Assembly (NCBI RefSeq): GCF_016702655.1
Contig: NZ_JADJDO010000008.1
Location: 1 to 38,309 of the forward strand
DNA: 38,309 nt
Source: Ideonella sp.
GTDB taxonomy: Bacteria; Pseudomonadota; Gammaproteobacteria; Burkholderiales; Burkholderiaceae_C
Direction of reading: 5' to 3'
Part shown: positions 1-9,796 of the stretch, piece after piece
How the letters are laid out: every line of letters begins with the position of its first letter
How positions within the stretch are numbered: position 1 is the first letter of the stretch
Made by a program: the position numbers and the translations under genes
Notes under the pieces: generated by a model
What the model saw: only the letters and a program-made list of their open reading frames with translations
Told to the model about the DNA's origin: nothing
Database searches by the model: none

Positions 1-565
1 GTGTCCTCAACCGGCTTGGCGACGACCGTGCAGCCGGCAATAGCGCCGGCACCCGATCTTGCGCGCGATCATCGCGGCCGGGAAGTTCCATGGCGTGATC
101 ACCGCGACCACCACGCCCGCGGCTCCTTCAGCGCGAACGTACACTTCCGGCCCAGCACCAACCGGGATCGCGATCGCCGTTGGCGCGTGTCGCCTCCTCG
201 GCGAACCACTCCCACGTAGCTCGCGGCATAGGCTTACCTCGCCGCGCCCTTCGGCGAGCGGCCGCTGCTCGCGCGAGATCAGCCGGCCGCGTCGCTTCCC
301 GGTTGGCCGGGGCGAGGTCGTTCCGGCGCTTGATGATCTGCGCACGCTGCTTGGCGGGAACCCGCGCGCCACGCGGCGAGAACGCGGCGTGCGCGGCCTC
401 CAGCGCGGCGCGCGTCAGCGGCGCCGCTGCCGGGGCAGGCTGGCGTTTGGCATCGGTGGCCAGGTCGGTCACGTCGAAGCGGCGACCGTCTTGCGCCTCG
501 CTGTGGCCGATGTAGTTTTTGGCGGGGAGGAAGATCGTCGCGATGGTGAATGGGAAGAGAAACAC
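1..565 (-). pseudogene. Succinate-semialdehyde dehydrogenase-like gene, 5' part, frameshifted and cut by window edge
   Basis: Aldehyde dehydrogenases of the GabD type oxidise succinate semialdehyde to succinate with NAD(P). The N-terminal third can be read on the minus strand only by joining frames. LPAKNYIG near 510-530 is the usual N-terminal entry of the family; it is followed by AQDGRRFDVTD, VPAKQRAQIIKRRNDL and ISREQRPLAEGRGEV. Near position 60-110 the text is VVVAVITPWNFPAAMIARKI, the Rossmann-edge stretch with the conserved PWNFP. The catalytic Glu and Cys would lie beyond the window. At least three indels interrupt the frame, so the gene is either decayed or badly sequenced. It is the last visible gene of the leftward operon, directly after a tartrate-dehydrogenase-like gene. 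The family call is firm; the exact substrate is inferred. Confidence 0.7.
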
Positions 566-1659
566 TTCAGGAGGTCCGCTTTCAAGTGGTCGGCAATGGC
601 CCGGCCGACGTCTTCGGTGGGGATTGCCCGCCCAGGTCGGGCGAAACGCGGGCCGTGGGCGATGACGTGCTCGATCGCCCTGCCGATCGGCCGTGGTGCG
701 CCGGCGTCTGCCCTGCCCCTGGTGTCCAGGAAATCGACATCAGCGCACCGGACCAGATCATCGCGATCGGGGTTGGCGATGCGCGTGACCAGGATGTCCG
801 GCGCCGAGCCTGCACCGCCTCGAACAGGACGGCACTTGGCCCGGGTTGAGATTCGCGCTCGGCGCGAGGACGATGGTGCCGGTGGTCGCCGGCCCCAGGT
901 CCGATAGGATGTCGCCGAAACGTTGCTCGCCACCACCACGTCGAAGCGCACGCGGCTGGAGCACAAGGCGCACTCAGGATGTCGATATGCTGCTTGTAGA
1001 CCTTCACGTCGGGTAGTCCCGCCCCGACGGCGTCGGCGCGGCCGTCCCACCACGGCATGCTGACCGCAATGCCGTTGCTCTTGGTCGCCACCGGTCAGGT
1101 GCCTGCGCCGGGCGCGGGTTCGCCAGCCCGAGGCGCAGCGCAGCACGCGGTCGGCGCCAGAGCGCGAGTACACCGACCTGGATCACGATCTCTGCGCTTC
1201 GGTGCCCGCGTACATAAACTCCGCCGAGAGTTGGTGTACTCGCCCTCGGTGATTCCTCGGGCACTACGAGGTAGTCGATGTCGCCCCGGCTTTGGCGGCC
1301 CGCCAAGGGACAAGAGCACGCCTGAACAGGCGCACTGGCCGCAGGTTGATGTACTGGTCGAACTCGCGGCCGAACTTGAGAAGCGAGCCCCACAGCAGAC
1401 GTTGTCGGCCACCGTCGCCAGCCGACGGCGCCGAAGTAGATCGCGTCGACGCCTCGAGCTGCTGCTTCCAGTCGTCCGGCATCATCTGGCCGTGCTGGCG
1501 CACCAGCCGCAGCTGGCCCATCCGATCCTCGCGGATCTCGGCTCAAGGCGAGCGCCCAGCGGCTACCGTTCGCGACGCGAAAGCCCTCGGGCACCACTTC
1601 CTTGCCGATGCCGTCGCCGGGGACGACGGCGATGCGAACGTGGGTGTCGTGTCGTTCAC
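566..1659 (-). pseudogene. Tartrate dehydrogenase/decarboxylase-like (isocitrate/isopropylmalate dehydrogenase family), multiply frameshifted
   Basis: No single frame covers this gene, but the joined frames give a nearly complete protein of about 360 residues, the normal length of TtuC-type tartrate dehydrogenases. These are NAD-, metal-dependent enzymes acting on tartrate and D-malate. In order I see SPATASARK/VVPEG (from VPGDGIGKEVVPEG), IYFGAVGW, WGSLLKFGREFDQYINLRPV, GDIDYLVVPEES, ATKSNGIAVSMPWWDGRAD, VDVVVASN-type text, FGDILSDLGPATTGTI, LAPSANLNPG, GSAPDI, IANP and PTEDVGRAIADHL. The GTG start at 1659 overlaps the ATPase stop as GTGA, a translational coupling signal. Six or more single-base shifts fall within about 1.1 kb, far above the rest of the window. 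That density suggests poor base quality at a contig end as much as decay. Confidence 0.75.
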
Positions 1660-3286
1660 TCCTTCAAGCGACCCAGCGCAGGCCGCGCCCGGCCCAGTTC
1701 GTCGAGCCAGCCGCGGCGCAGCTCGGGCACAGCGCGCCAGTTCTTCGTAGTACGGGTGGTGCGGGCCGCGGTCGTAGTCGGCGCGCGCCACCTGCGCCAG
1801 CTTCTTGCCGTGGCGCATGACGACGATCTCGTCGCACACCGCCCGCACGGTGTGCAGGTCGTGGCTGATGAACAGGTGCGACACGCCCAGCTCGCGCCGC
1901 AGCTCGGCAATCCGGTCCAGCACCGCCGCGCCGACCACGGTGTCCAGCGCCGAGGTCACTTCGTCGCAGAGGATCAGGTCGGGCTCGGCGCCCAGCGCGC
2001 GTGCCAGGTTGACGCGCTGCCTCTGCCCGCCGGACAGCCCCCCCCGGGAGCCGCTCGGCCAGCGTGCGCGGCAGATTCACCAGGTCGAGCAGTTCGTCGA
2101 TGCGGCGGCGCAGCGCCTCGCCCGAGCCCGCGGTAGAACTGAAGCGGCCGCGCCAGGATGGCCCTCGATGGTCCGTGACGGGTTGAGCGCCGTGTCGGCC
2201 GACTGGAAGACGATCTGGATGCGGCGCAGGTCGTCGTGGCTGCGTGCCTTGAGCGCCGGCGGCAGCGCACGGCCGTCGAACTCCATCGTGCCCGCACTCG
2301 GCGGCAGCAATCCGGCGACGACACGCGCCAGCGTGGTCTTGCCCGAACCCGATTCGCCGATGACGCCGATCGCCTGGCCGCGCCTGAGTTCCAGGTCGAT
2401 GTCCTCGAGGATCGTCACTGCCGGCTTGCCGTCGCGCCCGCGCGGGCCGTAGCCGGCGCTCAAGCCCTTCACGCGCAGCAACACGTCAGCGCCCACGCCC
2501 GCCGTGCCGGCGCTGCGCGGCGCCGGCCACGCCGCGGCCAGCAGGCTCTGCGTGTATTCGTTCTGCGGCGCGGCGAGCAGGCGCTCGGTGGTGCCCACCT
2601 CGCGCATGCGCCCGTCGCGCAGCACCAGGATGTGGTCGGCCATCTGCGCGACCACCGCCAGGTCGTGGCTGACATACACCGCCGTCACCTGGCGCTCGCG
2701 CACCACGCGGCGGAAGGCGCGCAGCACCTCCACCTGCGTCGTCACGTCGAGCGCGGTGGTGGCTCGTCGAGAATCGACCTCGGGTCGGTGATCAGCGCCA
2801 TCGCCGCCATCAGCCGCTGCAGCCGCCCGCCGAGACCTGGTGCGGGTAGCGCTGGCCGATCGTTTCCGGCTCCGGCAGGGCGAGCTCGCGGAACTTTGCG
2901 ATCGCCTTCAGCTCGGCTTCGCCGCGGTGCAGCGTGCCGTGCACGACGGCCGGCTCGACCACCTGGTCGAGGATCGAGCGCGAAGGGTCGAACGAGGCCG
3001 CCGCGCTCTGCGCGATGTAGGACACCGTGCGGCCGCGCAAGGCGCGCAACTGCCGCGCACCCAGCGAGAGCACGTCCACGTCGCCGATGCGCACGCTGCC
3101 GCCGCTGATGCGGCAGCCGCGGCGCGCATGCCCCATCAGCGCCAGCGCGGTGGTGGTCTTGCCCGAGCCCGATTCGCCGATCAGCGCCAGCACCTCGCCC
3201 GGACGGATGGTGAAGCTCAACGCGTCCACCAGCGTGGCGTTGCCGGCAGTGACGCTGAGCTTGTCGACGACGACCAATGAGCCCAT
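1656..3286 (-). CDS. Fused double ABC ATPase for a peptide/opine-type importer (frameshifted)
   Basis: This protein powers the importer made by the two upstream permeases. About 543 codons carry two complete ATPase modules in tandem, the DppD-DppF or GsiA-like fusion. Module 1 starts MGSLVVVDKLSV, with Walker A GESGSGKTTTALAL and a Q-loop at SYIAQSAAASFDPSRS. Module 2 has Walker A GESGSGKTTLARVVAG, FQSADTALNPSRTI, the signature LSGGQRQRV (split by a shift), the Walker B region LILCDEVTSALD and the H-loop SHLFISHDLH. The ATG at 3286 lies one base past the permease stop, and the stop at 1656-1658 overlaps the next start. Frameshifts fall near 2750-2835 (module 1 signature), near 2160, and at the eight-C run 2038-2045. 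The homopolymer case looks like a read error, so the gene may be intact in the cell. Confidence 0.85.
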
Positions 3287-3287
3287 G

Positions 3288-3835
3288 TCAGCGCCCTCCT
3301 CTTTCACGGGCGGTGCGGCCCGGCAGGTTGTCGATGACCAGGTTGACGGCAATCGTCAGGCTGGCAATGGCGATCGATGGCGCGATGACCGCGGCACCGC
3401 CGCTGGCGAGCGTTTCGATGTTCTCGCGCACCAGCGAGCCCCAGTCCGCCTCGGGCGGCTGGATACCCAGGCCGAGGAAGCTCAAGCTGGCCAGCAGCAG
3501 CACCACGTAGACGAAGCGCAGCCCGAAGTCGGCCAGCATCGGCCCGGTGATGTTGGGCAGGATTTCCTGCAGCATCACGTAGCCGGGTGCCCTCGCCGCG
3601 GGCGCGCGCCACCGTCACGTAGTCGAGCGCATTGACGTTCACCGCCAGCGCGCGCGCCATGCGGTAGGCGCCGGGCAGGTAGATGACCGCCGCGGTCACG
3701 ACGAGCACGAGGATCGACGAGCCGAAGCCGGCCACGATCAGCAGCGCGAACATCTTGCTCGGGATCGCGGTCAGCGTGTCGAGCACGCGGCTCAGGGAAA
3801 GGGGGCAGCGAACGAAGTAAGCGTGGGGGCATCAT
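3288..3835 (-). pseudogene. DppC-like ABC permease with internal deletion and frameshift
   Basis: This is the second inner-membrane permease of the importer (BPD_transp_1 family). The start is sound: a GGAG ribosome site precedes ATGATG at 3835/3832, ten bases after the stop of the DppB-like gene. After about 13 codons (MPPRLLRSLPPFP) the text jumps directly to VLDTLTAIPSKMFALLIVAG, which lies in the middle of a normal DppC. The first membrane segments, roughly 100 residues, are therefore missing. The EAA-type loop region follows (DYVTVARARGEGTR), then a shift near 3580, then ILPNITGPMLADFGLRFV, SLSFLGLGIQPPEADWGSL and the last membrane segment. Total about 182 codons against 280-300 in the family. 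As read, it could not form a normal permease. True deletion or assembly collapse cannot be separated here. Confidence 0.8.
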
Positions 3836-3844
3836 TTCACTCCT

Positions 3845-4800
3845 TCAGCGGTGCCGCAGCCGCGGGTTGGCGACGATGCCGCACAGGTCGGCCGTGGTCA
3901 CGAGGATCAGGTAGCCGGCGCAAAACAGCATCGCGCAGGCCTGCACCAGCGGGATGTCGCGCTGTGTCACGCCGTCGACCATCAGCTGGCGATGCCGGGG
4001 TAGTTGAAGATGGTCTCGACGATGATCACGCCGCCCAGCAGGTACGACAGGCTCAAGGCGACGGCGTTGGCGATCGGCCCGACCGCATTCGGCAACGCAT
4101 GCGCGAGCACGGTGCGCAGCGGCGAGGCGCCCTTGAGCTGCACCATCTCGATATATGGGGCCTCGAGCTGGTCGATCACCGCGGCGCGCGTCATGCGCAT
4201 CATCTGCGCCACGATGACGCAGGTGAGCGTCAGCACCGGCATCGCGAAGGCGCGCAGCAACTGCCCGAGCGATTCGATGTTGCTCAGGTAGGACAGCGCG
4301 GGCAGCCACTTCAGCTGCACCGCGAACACCAGCACGGCCAGCGTGGCCACCAGGAACTCGGGCACCGACACCACGGCCACCGCACCGGTGGAGGCGCCGC
4401 GGTCGAACCACGAACCGCGCCACACCGCCGCCGAGATGCCGAGCGTGAGCGCGATCGGCACCGCGAACAGCGCCGTCACGGCCGCCAGCAGCAGCGAGTT
4501 GGGCAAGCGGCTGGCGATCAGCTCGGACACCGGCAACTGGGTCACCGAAGAGATGCCGAGGTCGCCGCGCACCAGCCCACCGAGCCAGCTCAGATAGCGC
4601 TGGTGGGCCGGCACGTCCAGGCCCATCTGGGCACGCAGCGCGGCCAGCGACTCGGGAGTGGCTTCCTGGCCGAGCTGCTCCTGCGCGGCGTCGCCGGGCA
4701 GAACGCCGGTGACGGCGAACACCACCACCGACACCGCCAGCAGCGACAGCATTGCCAGGCCGATGCGCTGCACGAGCAGCTTGAACAGGAGGCCGTTCAT
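3845..4800 (-). CDS. DppB-like ABC transporter permease (one frameshift near the 3' end)
   Basis: Inner-membrane permease of the family 5 (peptide, nickel, opine) importers. It begins MNGLLFKLLVQRIGLAML with the usual first membrane helix. The typical periplasmic insert follows (LGQEATPESLAALRAQMGLD, WLGGLVRGDLGIS), then five further helices and the EAA-like loop APYIEMVQLKGAS. A single missing base near 3984 ends the frame at NYPGIAS; the next frame resumes at once with LMVDGVTQRDIPLVQACAM and runs to a stop at 3845. The joined product of about 318 residues matches family length. The gene lies 16 bases after the binding-protein gene and 10 bases before the next permease, so it belongs to the same operon. 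The shift is probably a base error, because both sides are well conserved. Confidence 0.88.
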
Positions 4801-4816
4801 CGCTGGTGCACCTGCT

Positions 4817-6439
4817 TCAGGCCGCGTCGAGCCACACGTGCTCGGCGAAGCTGGAGCCCATCATGCCGCTGATCGGAATCGACGACAGGCCCTTGAGCTT
4901 GCGGTTGTGCCCGTCGAGGCTCGAGATGAACATCGGAATGCCGATGCCGCCTTCGTTGTGGACCAGCACCTGCATGTCGGCGTACATCTGGGCCCGCTTG
5001 GCCTGGTCGACTTCGCCGCGCGCGGCCACCAGCAGCTGGTCGAACTTCTCGTTCTTCCACGCTGCCTCGTTCCAGGGCGCATCGGACTTGAAGAACAGCG
5101 TCAGGGCCAGGTCGGCGCTCGGGCGCGCATTGATGTTGCCGAAGCCCACCGGGTGCTTCATCCAGTGCGTGGACCAGTAGCCGTCGGCCGGCATGCGCTT
5201 GACATCCAGGTTCAGACCGATCTGCTTGGCCGCGTGCTGCATCACCAGGGCCATCTCCACCGAGTTGCTCGCGGCGGGCGAAGCCACCACCGGGATCGCG
5301 GTGCTGCCCAGGTTGGCCTTCTGCAGGTGCCACTTCGCCTTCTCGGGGTCGTACGGGCGCTGCGGCAGGCCCTTGAAGAAGAAGCGGTTGCTCGCGGCGA
5401 TGGGCTGGTCGTTGGCCACCACCCCGCGACCGAGCTGGATCGACTTGAGCAACTGTTCGCGGTTGAACAGGTACTTCATGGCGAGCACGAAGTCCGGGTT
5501 GTTGCCCGGGCTGCTGTCGCGCCGCATGATGAGATTGGTGTACGACACCGACTTGGTCTCGTAGACCGCGTGCTGGCCGCCGGCCAGCACGCGGTCGACC
5601 GAGCGCGGGGAGACCGCCTGGACCAGGTCGAGCTGGCCAGCCAGCAGCGCGTTGACGCGCGCAGATTCGTCGGTGATGCCCACGAGCTCGATCTCGTCGA
5701 GGTAGGGGCGGTTGGGCTTCCAGTAGTTCTCGTTGCGCACGGCGACGGAACGCACGCCGGGCTTGAACTCCTTGACCTTGTAGGGGCCGGTGCCGATGCC
5801 GGCGCTGAAGTCGGTCGTGCCGGCCTTGACGATGTGGAAGTGGTAGGTGCCCAGGACCACCGGCAGGTCGGCGTTCGGCGAGGTCAGGCGGAACGTCACC
5901 TCGTTCGGCCCGCTGGCGGTCACGGATTCGATCTGCTCGGCCAGCACCTTGGCCCGCGATGCGGTGGCCGCATCCTTGTGCCGCATGATCGAGAACACCA
6001 CATCGGCCGGCGTCAGCGGCTTGCCGTCGTGGAAGGTCACGCCTTTGCACAGCTTGAACACCCAGGTCTTTGCGTCCTGGGTCGTGAACTCCTCGGCCAA
6101 CTGGGGCCGTGGCGTGAGGCTGCCATCGAGCACGGTCAGCCCGTTGTAGAACATGAATCCGCGGCAGTAGTCGGTCTGGTTGGACTGCTTGGCCGGGTCG
6201 AGCGTGTCGTTCACGCCCGAGGCGTTGGTCGCGACCGTGATGCGGCCGCCCTTGCGCGGCGTCTGCGCCTGCGCCGCGCCGGCCAGCGTCGCGAGGCTGC
6301 CGGCCAGAGCGGCCTGCATGCCGCCGGCCGTCAGCATGGCAAGCATGTCGCGACGCGTGGCGCCGCGCTGCAGCGCACCGAACAGGCGCTGGCTCTCTTC
6401 GGGGCCGACGAGTGCGTCGATGGATGTGCGATCGGTCAT
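4817..6439 (-). CDS. Extracellular solute-binding protein, family 5 (peptide/opine type), Tat-like signal
   Basis: Periplasmic receptor that delivers substrate to the adjacent ABC permeases. The 540-residue product is a normal length for SBP_bac_5 proteins. I chose ATG 6439 because GGAG lies nine bases upstream. The N terminus has a long polar lead, then TRRDML at residues 28-33, a hydrophobic stretch and AQAQT near residue 58, a twin-arginine-type signal. Core family landmarks are visible: GGRITVATNA, LDPAKQSN, TWVFKLCKGVTFHDGKPLTP, IGTGPYKVKEFKPG, and VRNENYWK followed by LDEIELVGI. No frameshift is seen in this gene. The neighbours (an FAD amine oxidase-like enzyme and dehydrogenases) suggest an amino compound or a small peptide as ligand, but specificity cannot be read from sequence. 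Confidence 0.93.
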   Translation of the reverse strand: MTDRTSIDALVGPEESQRLFGALQRGATRRDMLAMLTAGGMQAALAGSLATLAGAAQAQTPRKGGRITVATNASGVNDTLDPAKQSNQTDYCRGFMFYNGLTVLDGSLTPRPQLAEEFTTQDAKTWVFKLCKGVTFHDGKPLTPADVVFSIMRHKDAATASRAKVLAEQIESVTASGPNEVTFRLTSPNADLPVVLGTYHFHIVKAGTTDFSAGIGTGPYKVKEFKPGVRSVAVRNENYWKPNRPYLDEIELVGITDESARVNALLAGQLDLVQAVSPRSVDRVLAGGQHAVYETKSVSYTNLIMRRDSSPGNNPDFVLAMKYLFNREQLLKSIQLGRGVVANDQPIAASNRFFFKGLPQRPYDPEKAKWHLQKANLGSTAIPVVASPAASNSVEMALVMQHAAKQIGLNLDVKRMPADGYWSTHWMKHPVGFGNINARPSADLALTLFFKSDAPWNEAAWKNEKFDQLLVAARGEVDQAKRAQMYADMQVLVHNEGGIGIPMFISSLDGHNRKLKGLSSIPISGMMGSSFAEHVWLDAA

Positions 6440-6483
6440 GGTGTCTCGCTCCTGTTCATCGTGGAAGAAGGTTGAAGGCGCCT

Positions 6484-7783
6484 TCAGGCAAGGCGATCCT
6501 TCAGGCGGAAATACAGGCCCACCGCGGGCAGAAACCAGGGCGGCCCCAGGTGGCCCGGTATCGCGCGCCACTCGCGGCCACGCCACGGGTTGGCGGATGC
6601 ATCGCCGGCCATCACAGCCGCCATGCGCTCGCCCATCAGCACCGACATCTGCGTGCCGTGGCCGCTGTAGCCGGTGGAATAGAACACGCCGTCGCGCTCG
6701 CCGGCGTGCGGCAGGCGGTCCTGCGTCACGTCCACCAGGCCGCCCCAGCAGTAGTCGATGGCGACGTCCGCGAGCGATGGAAAGGTTTCCACCATGCCGG
6801 GCGCAGGATCTCGCCGCTCTTCGCGTCCGACGTCGGACTCGACACCGCGAAGCGGGCGCGGCCGCCGAACACCAGGCGGTGGTCCGACGTGAGGCGAAAG
6901 TAGTGATGGATGTTGGCGACCGTTACGTAGGTGCGGCGCTCGCGCAGCAGCGCGCTCGCGCGCTCGGCGCCGAGCGGCTCGGTCACGACGATGAAGCTGC
7001 CGATCGGCACGATGCGCCGGCGCAGCCAGCCGAAGCTGCCGTAGCCGCCGTGCCGCGCCGCGCCGGTGGCCAGCAGGACCTGCTGCGCACGCACGGTGCC
7101 GCGGTCGGTGTGCACGCGGTGCGCATGGCCCGCCGGCCCGCCGCCCAGTCGCTCGAGCCGCTGCACGCAGGTGGCGGTGTGGATCTGCGCGCCGCTGCGC
7201 TCGGCCGCCTGCGCCAGGCCATTCACGAAGCGGCCCATGGCATCTGGCCGCTGCGCTTGTAAAGCAGGCCGCCGCCGCAGCGCTCGCTCGCCACCCCGGC
7301 GCGCACGCGCGGCCCGTGCAGGATCTGCACGTCGGTGTCGACGCCGTCGGCCACCAGCCGATCGGCGCTTCGCGACAGCGCTTCCAGGTGCGCCGGCTTT
7401 GTGGCCAGCTTGAGCTTGCCGCGGCGCGCGAAGTCGCAGGCTATCGCCTCGTCGCGCACGACGCGTTCCACCGCGTCGACCGCCGCGTCGTAGGCGTGGT
7501 ACCAGGCGCGCGCCTGCTCCACGCCCACCTTGGCCGCGACCTCGGCATAGTCGACCGCGAGCCCGTTGTTGACGTGCCCGCCGTTGCGCCCGGAGGCCTC
7601 GGCCGCGACGCGTTCGCCAGCCTCCAGCACCGCTACGCTGGCGCCGCGCTTGGCCAGGGCCAGCGCCGCCGACAGCCCCGTGAAGCCGCCGCCCACCACC
7701 GCCACGTCCACCTGCGGCGGCAGGTCGCGCGCCTGTGGCACGAAGGCCGGTGCGCTGTCGGTCCAGTAGGCATCGAGCTTCAT
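6484..7783 (-). CDS. FAD-dependent amine/amino-acid oxidoreductase (DadA/PuuB-like), two frameshifts
   Basis: DAO-family flavoprotein, expected to oxidise an amine or D-amino acid to an imine or aldehyde. The N terminus holds the FAD-binding dinucleotide fold VDVAVVGGGFTGLSAALALA with E at the end of the second strand (VAVLEAGER), then the PuuB-like motif ASGRNGGHVNNGL. The frame breaks near 7240 (GQMP, then GRFVNGLAQAAERSG) and again near 6800 (ILRPAW against GMVETFPSLADV). The C terminus shows YCWGGLVDVTQDRLP and the flavin-proximal FYSTGYSGHGTQMS. Joined length is about 430 residues, typical of the family. It lies 24 bases after the HAD gene and 44 bases before the binding protein, so it is co-transcribed. 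Both breaks sit between well-conserved stretches and may be sequence errors. Confidence 0.85.
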
Positions 7784-7807
7784 GGCGTGTCCGGGTTCTT
7801 CAGGCCG

Positions 7808-8473
7808 TCAGAGACCGACGACGCCGGGCAGGCCGCCGATGTCCTTGATCTCGACGTAGCGGTAGGCCGGGTTGCCGGGGCCGTGGCCGCGGTTGACGAA
7901 CACCTTGTTGACGATGCCGATGTCGTCGGCCGACATCAGGTCGTAGCGCAGGCTCGACGACACATGCAGCACGTCCTCGGGGTTGCAGCCCAGCGAATCG
8001 AGCATGAACTCGAAGGCCTGCAGCCGCGGCTTGTAGGCCTGCGCCTGCTGCGCGGTGTAGACGCGGTGGAACGGTGCACCGAGCATGGCCACGTTCTTCT
8101 GGATCTCGCTGTCCATCGCGTTGGACAGGATCACCAGCGGGATCTCCTTGGCCACTTTGGCCAGGCCGGCCGGCACGTCGGCGTGCGGGCCCCAGGTGCA
8201 CACCCCGTCGTAGTACTGCTGCGCCTCGGCGTCCAGGTACTGCAGATTCCACTTGCGGCACAGACGCCGGATCGAGTTCTTCAGCAACACGTCGTAGGGC
8301 TGCCAGGCGCCCAGACATTCGTCGAAGCGGTAGGCGCTGAAGTCGGCGAGGAACTGCTCCATGCGATCGGCCGGGATGCGGTCGGCGAACATCTCGCGGG
8401 CCATGTCGCCCATGCGCATGCGTGTCAGCGTTCCGTAGCAATCGAAGGTGATGTACTTGGGTCGGATGCTCAT
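7808..8473 (-). CDS. HAD hydrolase, 2-haloacid dehalogenase (type II) family
   Basis: First gene of the leftward operon; 221 residues, close to the 220-230 of L-2-haloacid dehalogenases. HAD motif I is ITFDCYGTLT with the nucleophile D11; motif II is VILSNAMD (S117, N118); motif III is YKP with K148; motif IV lies around SSSLRYD (D178). The DCYGTL form and the SNA motif are those of the haloacid dehalogenase branch. The usual ARWV-like dehalogenase segment is not obvious, so a general small-molecule phosphatase or dehalogenase is the safer statement. Being in an operon with an importer and an amine oxidase argues for catabolism of the imported compound. The ORF is intact. Confidence 0.85.
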   Translation of the reverse strand: MSIRPKYITFDCYGTLTRMRMGDMAREMFADRIPADRMEQFLADFSAYRFDECLGAWQPYDVLLKNSIRRLCRKWNLQYLDAEAQQYYDGVCTWGPHADVPAGLAKVAKEIPLVILSNAMDSEIQKNVAMLGAPFHRVYTAQQAQAYKPRLQAFEFMLDSLGCNPEDVLHVSSSLRYDLMSADDIGIVNKVFVNRGHGPGNPAYRYVEIKDIGGLPGVVGL

Positions 8474-8903
8474 GTGGATGTCTCGCTGTGGCTGTGAAAA
8501 ACGGTGCTTATCGATGTCGTCATTGCAACATGGGGTCGCCGCGCATTGATCGTGAAACGAGGCGTCCGGCGGGAGGAAGCTGCCGTTTCGCGGCCATCGA
8601 ACGGCACGCCGTGCCGTGCCCCCTCGGCGTGCGCACGACGCAATTCAGGATGCGCCGATCGCCGCCGTGGCGGTGGCAGTGCATCGGCAAGGCAGCGGGG
8701 GCAGACGGCTTCATGGCGGGAAATGCTAGGCGTGGGGGCTCGGCATATGTGTGCGTTGGACGGGCCTCATTCAGTGCGACGTTGCGATCGGCACGCCGGT
8801 GCCAGCGCAAGCTGCCGAATTGCGGGCGAAGCCGGATTTCGGGTGGCACGGGCTGGCGTTTGGGCCCACCATAGTCGCGATGAAAGACAAGGAGAACGAT
8901 GCG
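8474..8903. promoter_or_regulatory. 430-base divergent intergenic region
   Basis: This stretch separates the leftward transport operon (start 8473) from the rightward acetyltransferase gene (start 8904), so it must carry promoters for both directions. I see no convincing coding remnant, no strong sigma-70 pair and no clear terminator. The last 15 bases contain AAGGAG at 8889-8894, nine bases before the ATG at 8904. Confidence 0.5.
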
Positions 8904-9776
8904 ATGGCTGCAACGACGGCTGCTGTGATTTCAGATGGCGTGGCCCTGCGTGCGATGACCGCGGCCGACCTGCCCGCCGCCCATGCACTGAGCACCGAGA
9001 TGCGCTGGCCGCACCGCCCGGTCGACTGGGAGCTGGCCTTGCGCCACGCCGAAGGTCTTGTCGCCGAGCGCGACGGCCAGATCGTCGGCACCGGGCTGCG
9101 CTGGCGCTGGGGGCCGCAGCAGGCGACGATCGGTCTGATCATCGTCTCGCCCGCCTGCCAGGGCCGGCGCATCGGCCATCGGCTGATGACGGCGCTGCTG
9201 GACGGGCTCGACGACTGCAGCGTGCTGCTGCAGGCCACCAGCGATGGCCGCGGCCTCTACGAACGCCTGGGCTTCGTGCGCACCGGCGAGATCCGCCAGC
9301 ACCAGGGCATTGCGTTGCCGGCGCCGCTGATCGCGCTGAGCCCCGGCCGCCGTCTGCGCCCCGCCACCGAGGCAGACCTGCCCGCGTTGCGTGCGCTGGA
9401 TGCCGCCGCGCGCGGCATGCCCCGCGCGGCGCTGATCGACGAGCTGTTCCGCGACGCCGACGCCACGGTAGTGCTGGACGACGACGGCCACGCGCGCGGC
9501 TTCGCGATGCTGCGTCGCTTCGGCCGTGGCCACGCGATCGGCCCAGTCGTCGCGCCCGAAGCCGAAGGCGCGCAGGCGCTGATTGCGCACCTGGCCGGGC
9601 TGAATGCCGGCCGCTTCACGCGCATCGACATCGACTTCGACAGCGGCCTGACCGAATGGGTGGAAAGCCTGGGCCTGCTGCGCGTCGACGCGGCGACGAC
9701 GATGGTGCGCGGCGCGCCGCTGGCGCCCGACGCCGACGCCCGGCTCTACGCCATCGTCACGCAGGCGCTGTGCTGA
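8904..9776 (+). CDS. GNAT family N-acetyltransferase with two tandem GNAT domains
   Basis: The 290-residue protein has two acetyl-CoA-dependent acyltransferase folds. The N-terminal one (about residues 10-140) starts VALRAMTAADLPAAHALS and carries the acetyl-CoA pyrophosphate loop CQGRRIGHRLM, preceded by the beta-4 strand IGLIIVSP, and ends GLYERLGFVRTGEI. The C-terminal half (about 150-285) restarts with LRPATEADLPALRALD and has a weaker fold with GPVVAPEAEGAQALIAHLA. ATG 8904 is preferred over ATG 8880 because AAGGAG is placed correctly for it. It is followed within 20 bases by a hydroxyacid dehydrogenase gene, so the two are probably co-transcribed. The substrate is unknown. Confidence 0.88.
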   Translation: MAATTAAVISDGVALRAMTAADLPAAHALSTEMRWPHRPVDWELALRHAEGLVAERDGQIVGTGLRWRWGPQQATIGLIIVSPACQGRRIGHRLMTALLDGLDDCSVLLQATSDGRGLYERLGFVRTGEIRQHQGIALPAPLIALSPGRRLRPATEADLPALRALDAAARGMPRAALIDELFRDADATVVLDDDGHARGFAMLRRFGRGHAIGPVVAPEAEGAQALIAHLAGLNAGRFTRIDIDFDSGLTEWVESLGLLRVDAATTMVRGAPLAPDADARLYAIVTQALC

Positions 9777-9796
9777 AGAAGCTGAACGAGTCCGCC

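Noticed and set aside
8520..8849. 109-residue minus-strand frame in the divergent region
   Set aside because: No ribosome site, no recognisable motif, and it overlaps the presumed promoters of both operons.
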